Shown: piece by piece, positions 37,709 through 47,301 of the stretch
How positions within the stretch are numbered: the first letter of the stretch is position 1
How the letters are laid out: each line of letters begins with the position of its first letter
From: Ctenosaura bakeri
Lineage: Eukaryota; Chordata; Lepidosauria; Squamata; Iguanidae
Direction of reading: 5' to 3'
DNA length: 64,000 nt
Assembly (NCBI GenBank): GCA_948474755.1
Contig: CAOLHI010000425.1
Span: 372,001 to 436,000, forward strand
The notes under the pieces: generated by a model
Told to the model about the DNA's origin: nothing
The model's database searches: none
The model's input: the letters and a program-made list of their open reading frames with translations, nothing else
Position numbers and translations under genes: made by a program

Positions 37709-38409
37709 GGCCATTTCCACATGAGAGGGGAGGAGCGGTTCAGTGCGCAGTCAAGAGTGGTGTTTTTATACTCCGATTCAGAAACTGAATTCAGAAATTC
37801 AGAAACTGTGCTGTGGGGGCCCCAGTTACATCCTGCATCCATAATAGCAAGTCCCTGGCCACTCCCATCCCCCTCCCTCACCTTGCTCCACCATCGCTGA
37901 TTGGTCTATTTTTTTAAAAAAAACACACATATTTTTAACACATTTCTGTGTGGCTATGTTTGTGCATAGGAATGTATGTTTGTTGATACGTGGGGAAAAA
38001 CATGTTTTAACAATCCATTACCAGATCCACTCTCTGCCCACTGTCCGTTTAACACAGGAAGATAATAATGATGGCAGCCTGTCCTTTGATGGGTGGAGAG
38101 AGATAGGGATGGAAATGATGGATGAGACAGCCTGGGATCACCCATAGCCAGCCACTTCTGTGATGTGAATTGATGCTATGGTTCTGCATGTAGGCGAAAA
38201 CTGAAGCAGAACCGGTTTGGGAGATTTACATCAGAGTTTTTCCAGTTTTCACAGACAGCAGTTTTGCATCGCAGTGAACTGCAGTGAACCATTCTAGGAG
38301 CTGAAAACGTGCAGAACCACAAGGAAAACTACAATGCTAAAATGGTACAATGTGCAGACCAGAGGGTAAGAATGCTGCTATGATGTATCAACCTCGTGCG
38401 GAAATGGTC
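37709..38409. mobile_element. TIR DNA transposon, 701 bp (same terminal family)
   Basis: The ends GGCCATTTCCACATGAG and CTCGTGCGGAAATGGTC are inverted repeats, flanked by an exact TTA duplication (37706-37708 and 38410-38412). The interior is less GC-rich than copies a-e and contains no transposase motif. The short frames on both strands (37483-38147) show no homology I can recognise. Confidence 0.82.
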
Positions 38410-38412
38410 TTA

Positions 38413-38850
38413 TTCATTGTTGTCCAGATGAACAAAATTTAGGAAGATTTTAAATGCCTACTGTCACTGGCTTGGCTTTCTTGAGCAGAATCTTGGTAAT
38501 AAGTTAATTCTGTTATTAACTGCATAAGGGGAAATAATTGGTAGGGGGAGGACACTCATTGGAAGCAACACCATAGCACCTGTGTTCCTGCTCTAAGGTC
38601 TATGAAAAGTGTGGCACCATTTTTAATCTTTTTGAGTCTTCAGCTTCCATCACCAAGGTACCCATTCACACAGAGCTCAAACAACAGGAAACAAGAGAGG
38701 ATTCTGAAACAAGTAAATCACCAACAGAAAACCAGAGGTAGGGGAAGAAAACCTCTTAAGAGATATTTTTTTTAAAAAAAGGTGTTAACAGGACAGTAAA
38801 TAATATTGTGAGAAGTACAGGGACTACAGAATAACAGAAGCCTACAGCCA
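38413..38850. other. Unrecognised intronic sequence
   Basis: No repeat or exon recognised between the TIR element and the LTR. Confidence 0.4.
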
Positions 38851-38853
38851 TGC

Positions 38854-39896
38854 TGTCATACTCGGCTCTGCTCTGTCTCCCAAGTAACACTCAGAACGTG
38901 AATGGCACACGAACAGAAGTATTTGTTATTATAGCAAATACAGGGTGATTCCAGACATTTCTTTCAGTTGCCAAAACTGATAAATGTCAGCTAAACAATG
39001 TTTATATACATTGAGTTGATAATTATTCCATTCTCTTTACTTTGATTGGTATAATACACACATGTCTCATTAATTCACCTGTGTCCTGATCTTGCGCAGA
39101 CTCACTTTGGCTGTTTGTATTTCAGCATAATTATCTCCTTTACTTTCCTTTGCTCCGCTTTCTTCCTGCCTGGCTTGATCATCAAACCTCCTTAGCCCAG
39201 CATCCTGCTTCTCTTTGCTTTCAGCTGATATACAACTTCTGTACTGGATATTCCTGGTTTTAGGCTAGATCATAAAACAACCTTTGAAGGCTAGTTCAGC
39301 ATCTGGTTATCCATCAAAGCTCTGCCAAGTATCAGCTCTGTTTATTGCCTTTAATTTGCCAGCTTATCTCATCATCCTATACAACACAGTCTTCTCACAT
39401 AACAGTTCCTATCCCATCATCCTTTCACAGCATATCACAGGCATGTGCATAGGCACTGCTTTCCATGAATAAGTACAAATTGTATAAGTGCAGCATACAA
39501 AATTAAAACTATCCAACTTTCTCCTACAATACAGCAATGCACTACACATGCCCTATGTTCTATGCAAGCAGTAATACATACATGTAACATCATTTGAATG
39601 CAATTAAGCAAAGTATATACTAACTCCCCTAAATATGATTAACAGCAAGTACTAACTAGATCAGCTTACTACATGGCAGTGTCTACTACATATGGCTAGG
39701 ACAGGCAAAGCATACAACAAAAGACCATACGTCATAATGTTAAAGTAAATACTGCCCTTCAAGATCCCATGACAGCAAAGTCCATGTTACACTGCAGTAC
39801 ATTAGTAACACCACATCAGTATCACATTTGGTGGGGCTGTAACTTAGTTCTGCATGATAACATACATGGTTATATAGTCTCTAAGCAGAGATAACA
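38854..39896 (-). mobile_element. LTR of the same endogenous retrovirus-like family, antisense
   Basis: On the minus strand the unit begins TGTTATCTCTGC and ends GAGCCGAGTATGACA, TG...CA with a short inverted repeat. It aligns in order with the solo LTR at 8937-9809: GTAGTAGACACTGC, TTGTTTTATGATCTAGC (GGTCTAGC there), AATTAATGAGACATGT and TTCTGAGTGTT. Immediately upstream on the minus strand is a G-rich CTGGGGGAATA that could be the polypurine tract, which marks this as a 3' LTR. Confidence 0.68.
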
Positions 39897-40190
39897 TATT
39901 CCCCCAGTTAGTCATATATCATGTAACATAATGGCTAAGCTTTAATCTAGCATTCTCATAGGACTCTATATATAAATACAGTAAGACTACTATCTTTATC
40001 CAGCATGCTGTTGCAATAGGCTTACTTCGCATCACACATTTACAACAATCATTAACATTATACATGAAGTATAACATATGACATACAACAGCTGGTAAGA
40101 CATAGTAGCAGTTCAAGCCTTTGTCTAGTCTATGTTTTCCACTCCCCAGGCTCCCACAGGGTCTTTGCATACTGTACTGGAAATCATATC
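39897..40190 (-). pseudogene. Retroviral-like 3' internal remnant (possible envelope tail)
   Basis: The frame at 40170-39919 contains a hydrophobic stretch (YYVLPAVVCHMLYFMY) followed by a Cys-rich CCKCV block and a second hydrophobic segment (IKIVVLLYLYI). It ends just before the putative polypurine tract. Position and layout suggest the transmembrane tail of an envelope protein of an old endogenous retrovirus, but no immunosuppressive or fusion-peptide motif is visible, so the identity is tentative. The 5' part of the provirus is not present. It is a fragment with no coding potential for a whole protein. Confidence 0.35.
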
Positions 40191-40299
40191 ATAATCAGCC
40201 AGCATCCATCATCATGGCTGGGTCACATTATGAACTATGACATGGAGCAATGTTGACATGGCACATACAATATATCCAAATGTCACATCATATAAGGCC

Positions 40300-41925
40300 A
40301 TGTGCAAATAAATAACGACTATATTGACAATGTGTAACACTTGTGTACTGATAAATAGTCCTAAAGCTAGATATGGAATTCAACAATGACAACTGGAGCC
40401 ACATAAATATCCAAGTCTAGTCAAACATCTGAGCAAAATAAAATCAAAGAACTGCATATCACTTGTCAGCTGAAATACAACTACTCCCAGGAAGAAGGCG
40501 CCATTTCAACACATCTTCATCAGTGACTTTATGAAAATGAAGTTTTTCCAAATAGTCCCACTGGTCACAAACAGAACATAGTAGACTCCAGGGTTATGAA
40601 GTAATGTAGAAATTAACCATATTAACACAGCATCAAAAACTGAATGCAATTGAAATTAAGATGAAGCAAAATTACTGCCTTGGAAATGAAGCAATGAATA
40701 TTAATACTTGAGAAACCACATGTACAAGTGTAGTTAGTGCCCACTTATATATAGAAAAAAGCAGAATACAGGTGGTTTGATAACAGAGTTTCCAGAATCT
40801 AAAGTAGTCAATTAAAGAGTTGTTCAACTAAGAAAATTGGCACTATAGTAAGAAACAAAAGCCATAATGAACAGAGCAAGAATAACCTTCTATGGAAAGA
40901 AAGAGGCGGGAAAAAGCAAGAAAGAAAAATGAAATGAAATAAAGCGGAATATAATACGACTGGTCTGCCCAAAGAGACCTGTGTGCATGGAAGAGTTGCA
41001 AGAATAAGTGAAAGAAATCTACAAATACACTTACAAACTCAAATAGTCAGTTAAATCTCAAGGTGCAGTGGACTTCAATGTATGTACCCAAAAGGCCTCT
41101 CTTTGAAAGAACCTATTCTGTACAGAAATACCTTGAAAGAGACCAGGCTGAATTGTTAAATGCAAAATAGCCTCAAGAACTCAAGAGAATGTTTACATGT
41201 TATAAAATGTAAAATGTCAAACAAGTAGGGTATCTAAATTATTATTTCTGATCTTAGTCTTATGTTCAATAATTCTTGGTCTAAAAGAACTAAATGTCTG
41301 TCCTACACAATTTTTTTACATCTGGATGCAAGACAATATCACCACATGATTTGAACTGCAGTTAGTAAGGGACTTCAACTAATATCTATTCGTTATGATA
41401 GAGTGAATACATTCCCTAATCTGTAGACATCGCTGACAGCATGAATGATGTCCACACTTAAAATGGCCCATTGCAACAAAAGGCATGTGGTTAAACTGAA
41501 GAAAGTCTGTGTGCATTAATATATCCTATAAATTCATTCTTATGTAGACCAACAGTAGGGGATGTACCTCAGTCAGAGATTTTTCAAATCAAATACCACT
41601 GTCTGAAAATGATATGTTTTCTCTAGGTAAAGGAAAGAAACCAAATGATTCCATCATAAAATGGTTCAGGTACAGTTGTAGTAAGGATAATTTAAAAAAA
41701 GAAAAAAGAAAAATTCAGCAGCCTTATTTTTATACACAGAAATAATATGATTAGGAAAACCTCTATCTGCTAATTCTTGTGAGAGTTCATCAGCATTGGC
41801 CTTATGTGGATATGCATGGTACAATTTCTTTTAAGACATAAAAGATGAGAGTAGAGAAATTTTTCTTTAAATTTTAAAGGTGACAAATTAATGTAACATA
41901 GAATTTCTGTCAATGGGTTTATGGA
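40300..41925 (-). mobile_element. Penelope-like retroelement, 3' part, antisense
   Basis: Minus-strand translation shows the end of a Penelope RT (about 41860-41740: NADELSQELADRGFPNHII, cf. the RGYP block) and then a GIY-YIG-type endonuclease (about 41500-41050): CGHHSCC-like Cys/His start, NCVGQTFSSFRPRIIEHKTK, an HF block and REAFWVHTLKSTAP near the end. The 3' untranslated part (to about 40300) includes the ACTGATGAAGATGTGTTGAA phrase common in such elements. Several stops and frameshifts mark it as dead. The upper edge is cut by a TATC repeat. Confidence 0.68.
41050..41500 (-). pseudogene. Penelope GIY-YIG endonuclease remnant
   Basis: In Penelope-like elements this domain cleaves target DNA. 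The visible landmarks are the conserved VGQT followed by R..EH (plus-strand position about 41270-41311), the following HF pair, the L.RE.FWI-like REAFWVHTL segment and a final TAP.DLTDYL where GLN is usual. In-frame stops occur between landmarks. Confidence 0.65.
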
Positions 41926-41927
41926 AG

Positions 41928-41974
<47 letters not shown>

Positions 41975-42000
41975 ATAAATAAATAAATAAATAAATAAAA
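41928..42000 (+). repeat. Compound (CTAT)n-(AAAT)n microsatellite
   Basis: About 11 uninterrupted CTAT units are followed directly by about six AAAT units. Confidence 0.97.
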
Positions 42001-42518
42001 TCCTAGATTCATAAATATATACTAGAATATCAAGGAAAGTAGATTTTTTTCTGTTGGTGTTCCACTCCTTCACACTTAGCCAGAAACACTATAATTTTAA
42101 GAATATGAAAATATTTCCAGAATTGTCTGTTAGGTGATGAAGGGTTATTGCTTGTCCAGATGGTCAGCTCTAGCTGATCACCTTGCACATTTGGGCACAT
42201 GGACAGACAATAATCTCTTACCAACTAATAGATGCAGGCTCATGCTGAAGACAATGGCTGAAATACATGTACAATTAAACAATTGACAAGCAGTTGTAGA
42301 AAGTACATTCAATTAGAGACATAAAGTTCATGTAGAAATGGGTGATGAATAGCGATAGGATTGTATTCTGATAGAAGTTTACCCTCCAGTACTGAGTGAG
42401 AATCTCAGTGCAATTTTTAGACCCTGTGATGTGCTTCAAGCACATGTATTTGCAGAAAGCAACAACACAATTGAAAACTGGATAATTCACACATCCTCAT
42501 CAAGAAAAGTATTAGTCC
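42001..42518. other. Unrecognised sequence
   Basis: No repeat or exon recognised between the microsatellite and the CR1 fragment. Confidence 0.4.
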
Positions 42519-43211
42519 CCCTATATTCTGTGTCAGCCAGGCCTCATCTGGAATATTGTGTTCAATTCTAGATGCCTCATTTTAAGAAGAATAAAGGCAA
42601 GCTGGAGTTGAGAGAAGGGTGACAAGGACAATAGGAGTTATGGAGAACAAAATGTATAAGGAAAAATTGAAGGAGGTGGACATGTTCAGCTTGGTGAAGA
42701 GAAGGCTGAGGGTTGTCAGTGCCGGGCGGAGGACAGGTGGAGGCAGGGGAGCTGGGTGGAGGCAGAGCTTTAATGCAGCCAGCAACCAAAAGTACAGCAA
42801 AATGTCCTTAACGCAGGCAGAGCTTTAACTCAGTCTTTAACAGAAATAAAGGGTTGCGTCACCCAGGAAATAAAAGGCTGCAAGGAACAAAAGGCTGGTT
42901 ACTTCACCAAGGCAGGCGGAGAGGCTGGACACAGGCACGGGCAGGAACAAGGCACGGACAGCAGGACCACGGTAGAACGACGGTTGTTGCTCCGTGCCCC
43001 TCCCTGCCCGGCGCCTGCCTCAAGTAGCCCTCTGAGCCCGGCGCTGGCCAATCTGGCGCGGCCGCGCAGCTGAGGGCTCGCAGCTGTGCTGAGCCTCACA
43101 GCTGGGAGCTCTCCGCCCGTCGCCTCCTCTCCAGTAGCCGCCGGGCCCGGCGGACGGCCTCCTTGGCCTGCCGTCGCTGCTGGAAAGGAGGAGGCGAGGC
43201 AGGGACGTCAG

Positions 43212-43325
43212 CCTCCTCCGGATCGGGGCCGTGGGCGGGGACCTCGGCCTTCCATGGATCGGGGCTGCGGGCGGGAGAGGTGGAGGCTTCGGCCTCCTGC
43301 GGATCGGGGCCGCAGGTGGGCGGAG
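43212..43325. repeat. Second GC-rich tandem repeat, 42-45 bp unit
   Basis: Three units each start with GGATCGGGGC followed by a GGGCGG-type block. Confidence 0.65.
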
Positions 43326-43468
43326 CCCCGGGAGCAGGCCCGGGACCCGCCCTCCCCAGCGAGCCGGCCTCCACCTCTGCCCCTGCGCCCGTCGGTGAGG
43401 GACCCGATCCCGTGGCCTCCGGGTAAGTCGCGCCGGGCCCAGCGGGCTCCCCCGCAGCCTCCTGGCGA

Positions 43469-43665
43469 GGCCCGTCAGCCGCGGCAGCTTCCGCGGCACC
43501 CAAGTAGGCCCCGTCGGCCACGGCGGCCTCCCCCGCAGCCTCCGGATGAGACCTGTCAGCCACAGCAGCCTGCGCGGTGCCCGAGTAGGCCCCGTCGGCT
43601 GCCGCTGCCTCCTCCGTGGCCTCCAGGCAAGGCCCGTCGGCCACGGCGGCTTCCGCGGCGCCCTC
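43469..43665. repeat. GC-rich tandem repeat, about 40-bp unit with 80-bp higher order
   Basis: Five units begin GGCCCGTCAG/GGCCCCGTCGG. Units 1 and 3 resemble each other (ending CAAGTA/CGAGTA), as do units 2 and 4, giving a higher-order period near 80 bp. All lengths are multiples of 3 or nearly so. Confidence 0.7.
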
Positions 43666-44251
43666 CAGAGCTTCCGCCGCTGCCTCCGAGGCAGCTTCAG
43701 GGGCACCGGCGGGCCCAGCCCGGCCCGTGCCCCTGACAAGGGTTGACATGATTGCATTTTTTGAATCTCTCAAGATCCGTCATAGAGAGGAGGGTGAAGG
43801 TTTGTTTTTTGTTGCCCCCAGAGTTTAGAACCAGGTCTAATGGTTTTAAGCTACAGAAAGGTAGATTTCAGTTCAACTGTAGAAGAAACTTCTTGACAGT
43901 AACAGCAGTTAGCCAATGGAATCAATTACCTAGAGAGGTGGTGGCAATTCTTTTCTGGACATAGTCAAAAAGAGACTGGACAGTTACCTGCTAGGGATAC
44001 TTTAGTTGGAGAGTCTCCATTGACCAGTGGGTTGGAATTGATGGCCTTTTTCAACTTTATGATTTTATGGTTCTATGTCTCTATAACATGTGTTCTCCTT
44101 CAGTTGCCCTAGCTTATTATATGGAAGTGATAGGGCAGGAGTTACATATTGGTAGGTGAACCGAGTTCTGATCTTACATACAAAATCTGTTTCACAGATT
44201 CCTCCTTGAAGCAGAATCCAGTTGTGCTGAATCTGACAGCAAAGGGATCTA

Positions 44252-44453
44252 AGTGATCTCTGCATTATACAGCTATAGTGCTACTGTTCCACTTTCAACA
44301 TCCTGTGGAATTCTGGGGTTTGTAGTTTACTGAGGCCAAAGAGCTCTGTGGCTGAGAATTCTAAATGCCCCTCCCTAAACTGCAAACTCCAGAATTCCAC
44401 AGAATGTTGAAAGTGGAATAATAGCACTATAACAGTGTAGTGTGGAAATGGCC
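44252..44453. mobile_element. Palindromic MITE, copy 4
   Basis: The right end GTGTGGAAATGGCC is intact; the left end (AGTGATCTCTGC) is worn but aligns base for base with the inverted right arm. The body includes CATCCTGTGGAATTCTGGGG and its inverse CCAGAATTCCACAGAATGTT. It lies about 170 bp after the CR1 3' end. Confidence 0.85.
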
Positions 44454-45995
44454 TAAATCAGATTTGTATCTAGTGTAAGGGCCAATAAGAGACAGGATTG
44501 ACCCAAAACATTTTTTTCTGCATGAGGCAGAAGAGCAGATGACCCACCCACCTCCAGCACAGGTGAAGGTACAGGGTGTCTGAGGCTAGGCAAACTCTTT
44601 GGGTACCTGAGGCAGAAAATCACATAACATCTTGGCAGTAAAATTACCTATATAATAAATCAAGTAACTAGGAAAATGCTGTTCTTGCATGATAGCCAGG
44701 GTCAACTTTCTGACGTAACTGACTCAGCCTAATGTTATGGCCAGCCCTGCCCAGAAAAAGATTTTTCTAGACTTTTCTGTAGAAGCATTTTGCTTGTAGC
44801 CTTGGTGCTGCAGGGCTTGACAACTCTTGGAGACTTTCCAATTCACTTTCATTGTGAGTGCACATTGGACATATTTTCCATATTATTGCCAGTTTAGAAC
44901 TAAACAGTAGTTGACAAATCTAAATCAATAATTCTGCATACACAGAAAATATTGAAAAGAAAATATCCCACTGAAAAGCAAATATGTTTGTAGTATATAA
45001 TTGCTTCATCTTATAGTGGAAAAAAATGACTCACAAGCAAGTAGTAATCAATTGACTTTAACTGCTTATATTTTCAAGATTTATAACTCAAGTTGAAATT
45101 ATATTTAGAAAGTTTCTGTTGTGTGCAAATTAGGCTATTAAATCACTTTGCAACTCATTTTATTTGGTTCCCTACAGTCCATCAGTTCTAACAGGTAGGG
45201 AACTATACATCTCTTGGAATTAGTTTAATGCAAAAATCACACTTCAGATGCATGGAAAAGAACCATCATATATAACATCTGTACAAAAGAAAGGCAGAGT
45301 AAGTCCAAGAATGTATGCCAAGTACGACATAGACAGCAAATAGCTTTTACTTTGCTACTTGAAACAGCTAGTAATGTGCAATCTTTCTGAATTTGAGGGG
45401 TGAGCAGAAGGTAGACCTCCATATGTTTTGTACTTCAACTTACGGTGCTTGCAGTGACAGATAGGACCTGAATTCTAAAATATCTGAGGAGCTATCCTTT
45501 GCCCACCCATTTATTCAGTAGCTTATCTTTCTTGGGTAGGGAGTGCTACAGTTGACGCTCTGCTATAGAAAAAGTCTTGTTATGTGTACCCACTAACCTA
45601 ACTTCATGAGGTGTTGGGGTATACAACATGGCGTCCTCTGAAGATCTGAAATTTCTGGCAGGCTTATATGGGAGGAGGTGGTTTTTCAGATATCTTGCTT
45701 AGGACTTTTTAGGTCAACACCAGCACCTTGAATTGAGCTTGAAAGCAAATTGGAAGCCAGTGCAGTATATTTATAGCCATGGTCTATTTAATGGGGAGTC
45801 AAGGTAGTTATAGGCATCTAGATACAAGAAACTGCCTTGCACTCAGTCAGAAAACTTTCCTGATGTTGCTACCTTAGGATTTTTAAGCAGAACCCCATTG
45901 CTTGGGTCTTACAGGGCAAAATTCTGCAGCCTTCCCCGCTGCCACTGAGAGACAGAGTGTCAGTTAAGTTCACTGACTGTAGTAATGATCGAAAG
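44454..45995. other. Mostly unrecognised sequence with two retroposon relics
   Basis: At about 45690-45790 AGGTCAACACCAGCACCTTG, AATTGAGC and GGAAGCCAGTGCAG match a widespread vertebrate LINE 3'-region phrase that I cannot classify. At about 45826-45965 AAGAAACTGCCTTGCACTCA GTCAG and a later CGCTGCCACTGAGAGACAG resemble an antisense tRNA-derived SINE. The rest is unrecognised. Confidence 0.35.
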
Positions 45996-45998
45996 TTA

Positions 45999-46398
45999 GG
46001 CCCTTTTCTCACGTTACCTTTTCGTGGTGCTGGGTTGGAGTTTTAGTGCAAGAAGGCTTAGCCGGAATGCTCTCGCAAGCCTCCTGCTTCGGCTCTGCAG
46101 CTCCTTCCTCGTTGCGCAAGTGCCCCACCTCTTCTGTTCACAGTGCAGCCTGGGACCTCGCAGGCTGCACTGAGGAGAGGATGTGTGACCAGACCAGCTC
46201 CAGAGGAACCGCACGCCAGGTAAGTGCACGCGGGGCCCAGGAGTGATGCGCAACTGCGCACCATTTTCAGCTTTGAGCCAAAAACGAAAAAAATCCATGT
46301 GCGGTCCATGTTAGGCCCTTGAGTGTTGTGTAAATGTGAGTGCGTCATACAGACCGCAAGGGGCTCTTTTGCTTCAAAAACGCCTTGAGAAAAGGGCC
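45999..46398. mobile_element. GC-rich TIR DNA transposon, copy d
   Basis: Inverted ends GGCCCTTTTCTCACG and TTGAGAAAAGGGCC are flanked by TTA on the left and TTC on the right (one mismatch). The interior shares the CAGTGCAGCCTGGGACC-like and CATTTTCAGCTTTGAGCCAA blocks with copies a and b. Confidence 0.78.
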
Positions 46399-46912
46399 TT
46401 CATTATATTGCATAGGTGTAAAATGTTGGAAACTTGTTTTAGCTGCTTTATGTTTATGCTTATTCTGTTATAAAGATATGTCCCCCTCTTCATTTAAAAA
46501 ATAAATCAAAATCTCTTAAAATACATTTGATCCTCCTTTTGTTGTTATTCCATTATTGGTTCACTAATTAACAAGATGGGATATGTGCATGGATTTTTAA
46601 GAATTTCCCCAATAACAAGGACATCAATTAGCTGCTAAGTCTTGGGCAGACATATAGACATGGACTAGAGGTGCTATGAATAATTGACAGTGGGACCTCT
46701 TAAACACAAGTTCCCCTATAAGGAGGTGCAAAGATTTTTAGTAGGACCCATTTTGACCCTGATGTGAAGTGTTCATTACTACTGATAGGGCCTCCACTTG
46801 CTGACAACTTACCCTGTCACTACCTGGAACACTGAAATGTGTGTTCTTTGTGTACTTCGGGAAGAGGGACTATTATCTGCTAAAGAGCTGGTGTTCAGGC
46901 ATCTTTGGACAT
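46399..46912. other. Unrecognised sequence
   Basis: No repeat or exon recognised. Confidence 0.4.
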
Positions 46913-47301
46913 TGTGACAAACCTGATGGGAGGGGGTCTTGACAACAGAGCCTCCTTGGCAACTGAGAGTGTTTAAGCTGATTGGCTGGTGAATTGGAAC
47001 TTTGGATAGCCCAGGGGAGGGGCTGGTGGGAAAGAGGAAACATAATGGATTTTAACTGACTGGTGTGTGATTGAAGAGGAGAGTGTGATTTGTGGTGTGT
47101 TTGGAGAGGTTGGAGATTTGAAGAGCTCTGTGGGAGACAGAATTGAGAAATTGGGTGTACGAGAGATAGCGAATGAATTGAAAGAGAGAGAGAGAGAGAA
47201 GAATGGTGTGCTGTTTATAAACATTTAAATACAGAACACATTTAAAGCAACAGTGTTACAGTAAATGTTTGAAGTTCTGTATTCCTTATAACAGTGTCAC
47301 A
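46913..47301 (+). mobile_element. Possible solo LTR, 389 bp
   Basis: The segment starts TGTGACA and ends TGTCACA (7-bp inverted termini of TG...CA type) and holds a CTGATTGGCTGG CCAAT-like box and a TTTATAAA box near 47215. No target duplication is visible (GACAT against GAGTC) and no polypurine tract or primer site flanks it, so this is tentative. A (GA)n run lies at 47182-47200. Confidence 0.35.

Larger units (their letters stand above)
43096..43736 (-). other. Long open frame in the GC-rich insertion (alanine-rich, repetitive)
   Basis: Read on the minus strand, one frame stays open for about 213 codons within the insertion and ends in a stop just after a basic segment (RRARRLLERRRRAE). 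Its first half repeats a 13-15 residue unit of the form EAAVADGxxxEA five times. The middle is rich in Pro, Asp and Glu. No ATG lies in this frame inside the insertion; the only upstream ATGs are in the CR1 flank. Long frames also run through the other strand (43086-43736) and another minus frame (43020-43757), so high GC alone may explain it. I do not recognise a protein family. Confidence 0.35.
42714..43738 (-). mobile_element. GC-rich LTR-like insertion (probable solo LTR), 1,025 bp
   Basis: It starts TGTCAGTGCCGGGC and ends GCCCGTGCCCCTGACA (TG...CA with an imperfect inverted repeat of about 14 bp), and it is flanked by an exact 5-bp AGGGT duplication (42709-42713 and 43739-43743). This is the signature of LTR integration, such as a Gypsy or retroviral solo LTR. 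About 840 bp of it is extremely GC- and CpG-rich, in sharp contrast to the AT-rich flanks. Orientation is uncertain: an ATTAAA near the low-coordinate end favours minus, but two AATAAA words read on the plus strand. Confidence 0.75.
42900..43738. promoter_or_regulatory. CpG-island-like segment brought in by the insertion
   Basis: By eye this is the densest CpG stretch of the window, with many CGCGG, GCCG and GGCGG words (potential SP1-type GC boxes). Whether it acts as a promoter or is methylated cannot be told from sequence. Confidence 0.45.
42520..44080 (+). mobile_element. CR1 LINE 3' end, sense to the + strand, split by an LTR-like insertion
   Basis: The left part (42520-42713) has GGCCTCATCTGGAATATTGT, GTTCAATTCTAGATGCC and TTCAGCTTGGTGAAGAGAAG, the end of CR1 ORF2. 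The right part (43744-44080) continues with TTGACATGATTGCA, CTTCTTGACAGTAACAGCAG and the 3' tail TATGATTTTATGGTTCTATG. Removing 42714-43738 and one AGGGT rejoins the CR1 text. It is the only plus-strand CR1 copy in the window. Confidence 0.85.

Noticed and set aside
43086..43736. 216-codon plus-strand frame in the GC-rich insertion
   Set aside because: It is the antisense companion of the alanine-rich frame; its Pro/Arg content simply mirrors that sequence.
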